NCBI RefSeq assembly: GCF_007830495.1
Contig: NZ_VLKW01000003.1
Location: forward strand, 124,001-188,000
Length of the DNA stretch: 64,000 nucleotides
Origin: Pseudoduganella flava
GTDB lineage: Bacteria > Pseudomonadota > Gammaproteobacteria > Burkholderiales > Burkholderiaceae_D
Reading direction: 5' to 3'
The notes beneath the pieces were generated by a model. It was not told the DNA's origin. It did no database searches and was given only the letters and a program-made list of their open reading frames with translations. The translations under genes and the position numbers were made by a program. This document shows positions 1 to 6,448 of the stretch, one piece after another; within the stretch, counting starts at the first letter, position 1; every line of letters starts with the position of its first letter.

Positions 1-347
1 AGCGAAATGGCATGTTTTTTCCGTAAGGGTGGCGGGAATATGGTCGTGCCGATCACAAGGGTTGTCGTTGAGCAACCTTAATCTTCGAGCATGGTGGGGG
101 ACGGCTTTCAGCCCGGGCTGGCAGTCGCAGCCGTGCGGGCGATGGCGTCCGAAAGCTGGGCTTTTATTGCGTCGAGCGGCAGGCGTCTTCGGCACAGGCC
201 GTCGCCTGCTGCGCGTGCAACCAGCGGCCTGCGTCCCGATCAACAGCGGCTGGAGCCGTCGATCGAATTACCGAGTACGTCAAGAAAAAATGCCGGCCTG
301 CTGTTGCGCCCAGGGCCGCTCAGGTCGGGGCGGTAAGGTCGGGCCGG
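1..347. other. Stretch without a recognisable gene at the window edge
   Basis: No open frame here has recognisable protein character on either strand; the frames that exist are short, arginine-rich and typical of GC-rich noncoding DNA. The part next to 348 is the 3' flank of the prepilin gene. A neighbouring gene may end to the left of the window. Confidence 0.4.
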
Positions 348-821
348 TCAGCAGCCGGTATCCACAACCGCCACCGCTGCGGGCGTCAGGACGCCGGCGT
401 TGGACACCGCTTCGGAATAAGTCGCCCTGCAGTTTGCCGCGTTCGGCGCCCCGTTTGGCGAGACGTGCAGGTCGCGGCCGTTGACGGTGATGGTCCAGTC
501 ATCGGAACTCAAGCCGGCCGCGGTGGCGGTGGTGGCAGCGGATGACGGATAGCCGTTGACCATCGCCACGGTGGTGCCGTCCATATCCACGTCCGCGGTC
601 AACGAGCCGGCCACCAGGGCCTTGCCGTGTGCCGTCGCGCTGGTCGTCGCCAGCGCCCCGCTCGCCGCGCGGACGGTAGCCCTGCGCGCATCGCTGCCCA
701 AGTCGGCAAACCGCGGCAGCGCGGTCGCGGCCAGGATGCCCAGGATGACGATGACGACAATCAGTTCGATCAGCGTGAAGCCGGACTGGGTGCGCGTGAT
801 GCGGGAGAGATGTGCGGTCAT
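348..821 (-). CDS. Type IV pilin-like / pseudopilin prepilin with N-terminal methylation motif
   Basis: A 157-residue protein starting MTAHLSRITRTQSG, followed by the class III signal FTLIEL with the glutamate at +5 and a hydrophobic helix (IVVIVILGILAATALPRF). Prepilin peptidase would cut after the glycone glycine of QSG and methylate the phenylalanine. The C-terminal part carries two cysteines (in NCRAT and the final DTGC) that could form the disulphide loop of pilins. The ATG at 821 is preferred over an in-frame ATG at 893 because it gives a normal short basic leader. The gene stands alone; no pilus or type II secretion genes are nearby, so its machinery must be encoded elsewhere. A truncated relative lies at about 4840-5030. 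Confidence 0.85.
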   Translation of the reverse strand: MTAHLSRITRTQSGFTLIELIVVIVILGILAATALPRFADLGSDARRATVRAASGALATTSATAHGKALVAGSLTADVDMDGTTVAMVNGYPSSAATTATAAGLSSDDWTITVNGRDLHVSPNGAPNAANCRATYSEAVSNAGVLTPAAVAVVDTGC

Positions 822-1239
822 GGCGAAAGATGGACTGACAGGGTGATACGCTCGATTGTTTGGATACCGCGTCGCGGCAAGACCGGACATCATCTGCCCA
901 TCCTGGCACTAATTGGATGTTATTAATTTCAGTTGATTATACGCAATCATCTCCACCTGCCACCATATTTCTTCGATGAGGTGGACGCTTGGGACGATGG
1001 GTTGTTTCGTAGGCGCCACATCGAAAGACCCTGCGTGCGGGTGTTTGTAGGGGGCCACGAGAGGCCTTTCGCGATTCGAACGGGGACGTTTCGTCCGCCG
1101 CGACGATGCACCTCAACGGAATCGGGCGGCCATGCCGGCGGAACGGTAGGCGATGCGCCGCCATCGGGAGGCCATACGTTCGGGTGCCGTGTCCGATGGC
1201 GAGTGCGCACGACAGCCGGGTGGCCCCGGCCGCACGGAT
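822..1239. other. Intergenic stretch, promoter side of the prepilin gene
   Basis: About 420 bases without a convincing gene. The AT-richer part at 910-950 probably holds the promoter of the reverse-strand prepilin gene. The open frames at 933-1373 and 937-1243 have arginine- and proline-rich shadow translations, and I see no family motif in them. Confidence 0.4.
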
Positions 1240-1899
1240 TCAACTGCAGGTACCTGGATCAGGTACCGGAGTGGAGCCGCCACCGAGCAGCGACTGAACC
1301 TTCGGTAAAACACAAGGCAGGTCGGGATTGCGATTGCCGCGGTTGTTCACACCGACAAAATAGTCGTACATGATGTTCGCTTTGCTGGAATGGTCGGCGC
1401 CGAGCGCATGCAACAGCTCGTGCATGAAAACCCATTTGATGGCCTCTCTGTACTCTTGCTGATTACCCGGATCCAGGCACAGGCCGCCACAGGCGCTCTG
1501 GTCCTTGTAGATGTTCAGTACGCCGGTCGCCAGCCAGTTGCCCGTCGTCCCGATGCCGGCATAATCGCCGAGGTTCTTCGGATGATTGCCCTGGACGTTG
1601 ACGATGATCGAAACCGTGGCGTCATCCTCGGCTGGCATGAGGCGCAGCGTGATGCCGTCGATCTTCTGTGACAGCTCCGCGATGGCGGCCCGCATGCCCT
1701 CAACGAATTCCGGCGGCGCGGTGCGAGAAGGATCGAACACGATGTCGACGGTCGAATTGGGCCGGATACGGGGCTGGATATTCCTCTTGATGTCGTCGCA
1801 TCCGGGCGTCAGCGCGGACACGGTCGCGCTGAGTGTGGCGATCCCAAGGGCCAGAGCCAGTACGGTCTTGCGGACCTTGAAGAAGTGGGCGCGGCTCAT
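1240..1899 (-). CDS. Secreted metzincin (matrixin-like) zinc metalloprotease
   Basis: A 219-residue protein with a signal peptide (MSRAHFFKVRKTVLALALG... SATVSA). It carries the metzincin zinc motif HELLHALGADH, with H160, E161, H164 and H170, followed by a Met-turn at NIMY (M177). This predicts a periplasmic or extracellular zinc endopeptidase; its substrate is unknown. The catalytic module is compact, with no prodomain or known binding domain, and it ends in a Gly/Pro-rich tail. The ATG at 1899 overlaps the TGA of the upstream gene (ATGA) and has a GGGAGG ribosome site, indicating translational coupling. Cysteines around residues 137-141 may form a disulphide. Confidence 0.88.
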   Translation of the reverse strand: MSRAHFFKVRKTVLALALGIATLSATVSALTPGCDDIKRNIQPRIRPNSTVDIVFDPSRTAPPEFVEGMRAAIAELSQKIDGITLRLMPAEDDATVSIIVNVQGNHPKNLGDYAGIGTTGNWLATGVLNIYKDQSACGGLCLDPGNQQEYREAIKWVFMHELLHALGADHSSKANIMYDYFVGVNNRGNRNPDLPCVLPKVQSLLGGGSTPVPDPGTCS

Positions 1900-2591
1900 T
1901 TGCAGCCCTCCCGATCGACGGCATCGGCTACCTGTGCCTTTGCCTGCGCCAGCGCAGTGCCGGGGGCAAAGGGTGTCCAACCCGGCCCCGGATGAACAAT
2001 CCCTTCGCTCACTTCGAGGAATGGCGGCGTGTCGTGGATAGTGCGCTGTTCGTCGTCCACCGTGCCGGCGATCAGCACGTACTGCTCTCCCTTGCGGTAG
2101 TGCGCCGCAGGGTTTTCAGCCCGGTAGCGTTCGCCGTTGTGCACGGCCTCGCCGCCATGCATCACCAGGAAGACCTTGCGGCCGTTCGTCTGGCTCCGTG
2201 CGCGCCAGTCGTCGAGGATGCGGAAGCGGTACTTGGTGAATATGCCGACATCGTCCTTGCCAACAAACGACTTCGCATCCTCCAGCTCGACGAGTCCAAA
2301 CACGGCTGCGACGCATGCCATATGGGCCACGACCTGCCGCAACTGCTCCGGCTTGTCGAGCCCTGGACCTTCGGGCTGGCGCACGACGCGGTAGCTCTTC
2401 ACACCGTCCAGCTCGGCTGGCTTCAGCTTTTGCAGTGCCAGCTTGCGCGACATGCCCTGTTGGGCTCGCAGCCTGTCCTTGTCGTCGACTTCGATCTGCT
2501 GCTTCTCATCGCTCGCCGCCGCAAGGGCGCCGGCACCGGGCAGTGCAAGCGCGCCCGCCAGCAGGGCGTTCCATATCATTGTTCGTGTCAT
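1896..2591 (-). CDS. Secreted protein of unknown function, coupled to the metzincin
   Basis: A 231-residue protein with a signal peptide (MTRTMIWNALLAGALALPGAGALAA). The central part, with a beta-strand pattern around FTKYRF, then VFLVMHGGEA and GEQYVLI, resembles small secreted proteins I recall next to matrixin proteases in other bacteria (pattern FTxYxF ... V..GG ... GE.YVL). That resemblance is from memory only. Its stop overlaps the start of the protease gene, so the two are probably made in fixed proportion; it could be an inhibitor, chaperone or partner. The start at 2591 is chosen because everything upstream in the frame is arginine-rich shadow sequence. Confidence 0.72.
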   Translation of the reverse strand: MTRTMIWNALLAGALALPGAGALAAASDEKQQIEVDDKDRLRAQQGMSRKLALQKLKPAELDGVKSYRVVRQPEGPGLDKPEQLRQVVAHMACVAAVFGLVELEDAKSFVGKDDVGIFTKYRFRILDDWRARSQTNGRKVFLVMHGGEAVHNGERYRAENPAAHYRKGEQYVLIAGTVDDEQRTIHDTPPFLEVSEGIVHPGPGWTPFAPGTALAQAKAQVADAVDREGCK

Positions 2592-2635
2592 GTTCGTTCC
2601 ATGTCGGGAAGTGGAGTGAATTCGCCACATGCGCG

Positions 2636-3379
2636 TTACATGCATGGCGGGTCGACCGGGTCCGGCATTGGCGGCGGATCGACGGGCGGTGGGGTACCGG
2701 GTATCGGGCAGGACCAGATGTACTCGTTGCCTTCCTCCACCAGGTCGCAGTCGGGCTGTGGCGGCGGGCCCGGGTAGCGCGGGTCTTTGTCGCAGATGGC
2801 AATCGAGCTGGCGAACGTGGACATGCCTGCCACCGCCTGGTCGACCTCGCCCTGCAACACGAACGCGGATTTCCACACGGCCCGGCTGAAAGCGGCGCCC
2901 TGCTTGGAGAGGACGTCGCCGTTCAACGTCGAGCGCGGTGACTTCAACGCGATACGCGCACGGTTTTCCGGGGTGACGTCGAACGCGACTTCGGCTTCGT
3001 CGGCCGGCATTGCCGCCTGCTCGACCTTCGCGCACGCCACCGTCGTCCGGCTCTTCAGTGCAGCGCAGACATAGGTGTCGAATTTCGTCATCGCGAGCCA
3101 GCTCGTCCGTACAGACGAAACCAGCGGCCCGGCGACCACGCGCTCGACCTTACCCAGCGTTTTCGGCATCTTCACGCTCTGGCAACGCCCCCTGCGGTTG
3201 TCGCAGAGATTCACGTACTGCCCCTTGTCCCACTGAAGCGTTTCAAATCCATAGTTAGCGGCCACATAAGGCTGAGCAGGACTGCTTTCGTCCATTCGCC
3301 CCGCATGTGCCACATTCGCAACCACAAACAGGACGGCGCCGAGCACTGGCGCACAACCGTGTCTCCATATTTTTATCAT
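2636..3379 (-). CDS. Secreted hypothetical protein with proline-rich C-terminal tail
   Basis: A 247-residue protein with a signal peptide (MIKIWRHGCAPVLGAVLFVVANVAHA). I recognise no catalytic motif. It has several cysteines (CDNRRGRC, VCAALK, VACAK, ICDKD, CDLVEE, WSCPIP), suggesting disulphides outside the cytoplasm, and ends in a PPPVDPPPMPDPVDPP tail. It lies 38 bases after the lyase gene and 44 bases before the next gene on the same strand, so it probably belongs to one transcript with both. The start at 3379 gives the signal peptide; the longer open frame to 4009 overlaps the lyase gene and is a shadow. Confidence 0.7.
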   Translation of the reverse strand: MIKIWRHGCAPVLGAVLFVVANVAHAGRMDESSPAQPYVAANYGFETLQWDKGQYVNLCDNRRGRCQSVKMPKTLGKVERVVAGPLVSSVRTSWLAMTKFDTYVCAALKSRTTVACAKVEQAAMPADEAEVAFDVTPENRARIALKSPRSTLNGDVLSKQGAAFSRAVWKSAFVLQGEVDQAVAGMSTFASSIAICDKDPRYPGPPPQPDCDLVEEGNEYIWSCPIPGTPPPVDPPPMPDPVDPPCM

Positions 3380-3417
3380 TTCTACCCTCGGTAAGTTAAT
3401 GAGAACATCCCTGATAA

Positions 3418-4692
3418 TCACTCCATCATCAGAATTTTCCTCCTTTCCGCCTGCATTTCCCTGGCAAAAGTCGCGGTCGACCTCACCGCAATACCTTCCG
3501 GAATTTTTTTGTCGACCCGTACCGCAAAAACGGCCGGGATGCCGAACAAGTTCGAACGAAATACCGCCCATTGCCGATCCGGTGTGAGCCGGGCATTGGG
3601 CTCCAGCCGATAGTCGTGCGCGCTCAGGTCGACGAGTTTTTCCGTGAATATCTGCGTATCGCCGGCCCGGAGGCGGTACAGGAAGATGCCGGCACTGGAT
3701 GCGGAACGCGCTACCTGATCCTTGTCTGCGCCGTCCCCTACGAACAGGGCTGGGTCGGTGGAAGCGTTGAAGTGGATCGACCATTGCTGGCGGGTCAACA
3801 CTACTGCATCGCGGCTGCTCTCGGCGAGCCGAAAGGACGCGAGGTAGAACGACTCCGCTTTCGGGCGCTGCCAGTCGTAATGAATGGCGCGGCCATTCGC
3901 ACTCCAGAACTCGTGACCAGCGATCTCCATCGGTGCCGTTCGATGGTGGACGAGCCGCCTGCCGCTGCCATCCGCCCGTATCGTCCAGATCCGATCTACC
4001 TGATGCCACGGCCCTTCGTGCGAGTACATCAGCATCTCCGGATCGGCCGGCGAGAACTGCGGATGGGAAAGCCAGTCGGTGGATTCGTGGATGACTCGCA
4101 CCGCCCCGCTCTTCAGGTCCACAGTGAATAGCGCCATCGGGATCTTTGCGTTGACCCGCTCGTACAGCAGTTCGCCTTTGGTCGCGTTCGGCGATGGTGG
4201 CTTACGCTGCGGATCCGGTTCCTCGCGAATGCCCGCGGCAAGCGTTTCATCCGCGTTGATGCTCTCTATGCGGTAATGCCCGGGCAATCTGGCGTGGAGG
4301 ACGACGGCCCCGCTGCGGGGATCGACCGATCGCAACGCGACCTCGCTGCCGCCCGGCGACTTGCTCAGGTAAAAGACCCGGCCCGTGACGCGGCCCACTT
4401 CGATGCAGTGCAACTCGTCGTTCCGGACAGGCACCAACAGGCTCGTCCTGAAGGTTTCAAGGCTGGCGAGGTGCAGACCGCGGCCGGAAACATAGACCAT
4501 CGAGCCCCCGTCCGGTGTGAAAATATTCGCCGTGAAATAAGGCAGCGTCGCAAACGCCTCATTCGAAATCCGAATAACGTGCCGGCCTGTCTGGCTATCG
4601 ATCCAGGAGTTATTTGCCGTAGCTCCCGCAGCTTGCAATTCAAAAGAGAAGAAAAAGAAGGCAAAAATAATCCGGCCCAGCCGATAGCACAT
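3418..4692 (-). CDS. Oligogalacturonate lyase family protein (PL22-like beta-propeller), secreted
   Basis: A 424-residue protein. The segment WLSHPQFSPADPEMLMYSHE at 208-226, GPWHQVDRIW, and HEFWSANG near 260 match the conserved histidine motifs of family PL22 oligogalacturonate lyases such as Erwinia Ogl, which cleave unsaturated digalacturonate. H210, H225 and H260 are the likely metal or catalytic histidines. Unlike cytoplasmic Ogl it has an N-terminal hydrophobic signal (IIFAFFFFSFELQAAG), so it may be periplasmic. The ATG at 4692 follows a GGAG site; an in-frame ATG at 4710 is possible. It is the first gene of an apparent four-gene secreted-protein operon, and no other pectin genes are nearby, so the true substrate is uncertain. 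Confidence 0.78.
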   Translation of the reverse strand: MCYRLGRIIFAFFFFSFELQAAGATANNSWIDSQTGRHVIRISNEAFATLPYFTANIFTPDGGSMVYVSGRGLHLASLETFRTSLLVPVRNDELHCIEVGRVTGRVFYLSKSPGGSEVALRSVDPRSGAVVLHARLPGHYRIESINADETLAAGIREEPDPQRKPPSPNATKGELLYERVNAKIPMALFTVDLKSGAVRVIHESTDWLSHPQFSPADPEMLMYSHEGPWHQVDRIWTIRADGSGRRLVHHRTAPMEIAGHEFWSANGRAIHYDWQRPKAESFYLASFRLAESSRDAVVLTRQQWSIHFNASTDPALFVGDGADKDQVARSASSAGIFLYRLRAGDTQIFTEKLVDLSAHDYRLEPNARLTPDRQWAVFRSNLFGIPAVFAVRVDKKIPEGIAVRSTATFAREMQAERRKILMME

Positions 4693-5033
4693 GATTAAAA
4701 CTCCATTCAAGTGAATAAAATAATATCCACAAAAGATGAGTAAAAAAACACACTCATCGATACAATCAATGCGCTGATTATTGCCGGCACAGGCGTTGCA
4801 AGCGCCCGGGTTTTACGGCAGGAGTGAATGCGATGCCTCGCGGAGCGCGGAAATACAGCAGGGTCGGGAAGAAGCGGAAAGCGGCGGTCGGCCGACGCCG
4901 GGCAGTACGGCCGCCCAAAGCAACCGAGGTCGCGAGGATGTCAGCATGATGATACCGACGATCAGTTCGATCAGATTGAGCCGGCCCGTGTGTGCGGGCT
5001 GCACAATGACGACGCGGGGGAAATCAATCAGCC
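4693..5033. other. Intergenic stretch containing a prepilin remnant
   Basis: About 340 bases between the lyase gene and the tRNA terminator. The part at 4693-4790 is AT-rich and probably carries the operon promoter. The part at about 4840-5030 is a degenerate prepilin N-terminus, listed separately. Confidence 0.5.
4840..5030 (-). pseudogene. Degenerate prepilin N-terminal fragment
   Basis: Read on the minus strand, this region encodes AHTGRLNLIELIVGIIMLTS, a damaged version of the prepilin signal QSGFTLIELIVVIVILGILA seen in the gene at 348-821. The DNA aligns well: both contain ATCAGTTCGATCAG followed closely by GAGCCGG/GAAGCCGG, and both continue through GGTCGCG with small deletions. The pilin-like reading is lost after about 20 residues through frame changes, and no pilin C-terminus follows. 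The glycine and phenylalanine at the cleavage site have become R and N, so it could not be processed. I infer a decayed paralogue. Confidence 0.65.
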
Positions 5034-5067
5034 AAAACAAAAAGGGCCACCCTGCTGGGTGGCCCTT
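5034..5067 (-). terminator. Rho-independent terminator of tRNA-Thr
   Basis: An 11-base-pair perfect stem (5042-5052 with 5057-5067, arms AAGGGCCACCC and GGGTGGCCCTT, four-base loop) followed on the minus strand by TTTTTGTTTT. It lies 11 bases after the tRNA CCA end. Confidence 0.9.
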
Positions 5068-5078
5068 CTCGCTACTAC

Positions 5079-5154
5079 TGGTGCCGCTGACCGGAATCGA
5101 ACTGGTGACCTTCGCATTACGAATGCGCTGCTCTACCGACTGAGCTACAGCGGC
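5079..5154 (-). tRNA. tRNA-Thr (anticodon CGT)
   Basis: A 76-nucleotide cloverleaf read on the minus strand. It begins GCCGCTGTAGCTCAGTCGG, has the anticodon arm GCGCATTCGTAATGCG with anticodon CGT (reads ACG, threonine) and the T arm GGTCACCAGTTCGATTCCGG, and ends in encoded CCA. It pairs along the whole acceptor stem. A promoter-like TATAAT lies upstream at 5220-5225 and a strong terminator follows. Confidence 0.97.
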
Positions 5155-5219
5155 TAAACCTTGGCTTAACCTTCTCTTTTTCGCTACTGCTTCAACACAG
5201 CTGCGTCGAAAGAGGCCAC

Positions 5220-5249
5220 ATTATAGCAACCGTTTTTACGGTTGACTAG
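5220..5249 (-). promoter_or_regulatory. Probable promoter of tRNA-Thr
   Basis: On the minus strand a perfect -10 hexamer TATAAT (5225-5220) lies about 65 bases upstream of the mature tRNA 5' end. A weak -35 (TAGTCA) sits 18 bases further up. The spacer contains a CAACCG/CGGTTG hairpin that may also serve the end of fbp. Confidence 0.55.
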
Positions 5250-5281
5250 GGTCTCTTTCAAGAAATTTTTCAGGCCCGCGT

Positions 5282-6286
5282 TCAACCTTCGTGATGGTAG
5301 CCCGTGACGACCGCCACTTCGTCGCGCGAGCCCAGGAACACGGGCACGCGCTGGTGCAGCGAGGTCGGGACGATGTCCAGGATGCGCTGCTTGCCGTCGG
5401 TGGCCATGCCGCCCGCCTGTTCGACGATGAGGGCCATCGGGTTCGCCTCGTACATCAGGCGCAGCTTGCCCGGCTTGCTCGGGTCGCGCACGTCGGCCGG
5501 GTACATGAAGATGCCGCCGCGGTTCAGGATGCGGTGCACGTCGGCCACCATCGACGCGATCCAGCGCATGTTGAAGTCGGTGCCGCGCGTGCCCGTGCTG
5601 CCGGCCAGCAGTTCATCGATGTAGCGCTGCACGGGCGGGTGCCAGTGGCGCTGGTTCGACATGTTGATCGCGAACTCCTTGGTCTTCGCGGGGATCTGCA
5701 TATTGCGCTGCGTGAGCACCCACGAACCCATCTCGCGGTCCAGCGTGAAGCAGTTCACGCCGTTGCCGGTGGTGAGCACCAGCATCGTCTGCGGGCCGTA
5801 CACGGCGTAGCCGGCGGCGACCTGCTTCGTGCCCGGCTGCAGGAAGTCCTGCTCGGTTGGCGTGGCCATGCCTTCCGGCGCCTTCAGCACGGAGAAGATC
5901 GTGCCGATCGAGACGTTGACGTCGATGTTCGACGAGCCGTCCAGCGGGTCGAACACCAGCATGTATTCGCCCTTCGGATAGCGGTTCGGGATCAGGTGGA
6001 TCGACTCCATCTCCTCGGACGCCATCGCGGCCAGGTGGCCGCCCCACTCGTTCGCTTCGAGCAGGATCTCGTTGCTGATCACGTCGAGCTTCTTCTGGAC
6101 TTCGCCCTGCACGTTCTCCGTCTCGAGCGCGCCCAGCACGTCGCCGAGGGCGCCCTTGCCGACCGAATGGCTGATCGTCTTGCACGCGCGAGCGACCACC
6201 TCGATCAGGAGGCGCAGCTCGGCCGGAATCGTGTTGTGCTGGCGCTGCTCCTCGACGAGGTGTTGGGTGAGGCTGATACGTTTCAT
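5282..6286 (-). CDS. fbp: Class I fructose-1,6-bisphosphatase
   Basis: A 334-residue protein of normal length for the family. It removes the 1-phosphate from fructose 1,6-bisphosphate in gluconeogenesis, in the cytoplasm with Mg2+. The metal-binding signature [10 protein letters not shown] is at residues 113-122, and the substrate-side motif [19 protein letters not shown] lies near the C-terminus. The neighbouring pepN gene is on the same strand 162 bases upstream, but the gap suggests a separate promoter. The start [10 protein letters not shown] is the usual betaproteobacterial start. Confidence 0.97.
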   Translation of the reverse strand: MKRISLTQHLVEEQRQHNTIPAELRLLIEVVARACKTISHSVGKGALGDVLGALETENVQGEVQKKLDVISNEILLEANEWGGHLAAMASEEMESIHLIPNRYPKGEYMLVFDPLDGSSNIDVNVSIGTIFSVLKAPEGMATPTEQDFLQPGTKQVAAGYAVYGPQTMLVLTTGNGVNCFTLDREMGSWVLTQRNMQIPAKTKEFAINMSNQRHWHPPVQRYIDELLAGSTGTRGTDFNMRWIASMVADVHRILNRGGIFMYPADVRDPSKPGKLRLMYEANPMALIVEQAGGMATDGKQRILDIVPTSLHQRVPVFLGSRDEVAVVTGYHHEG

Positions 6287-6448
6287 GGATTCCCTTACGT
6301 TTTGAATAGAATTCTTACGGTCGTCTCGGGCCTCGAGAAACCGTAATGAGCGACGTCAGACCTGGTTGAGGAACGGAGCCGTACTCGATGTACGGCGAGT
6401 ACCGCAGACCAGCGGCTGGCGTTGCGCAATAGGTTTATCGAGGTCCCT

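Noticed and set aside
1249..1267. Inverted repeat GGTACCTG/CAGGTACC near the metzincin stop
   Set aside because: It lies inside the coding end and has no T tract, so I do not call it a terminator.
2592..3035. N-terminal extension of the hypothetical gene at 1896-2591
   Set aside because: The extra 148 residues are arginine/proline-rich and overlap a better gene; the signal peptide begins at 2591.
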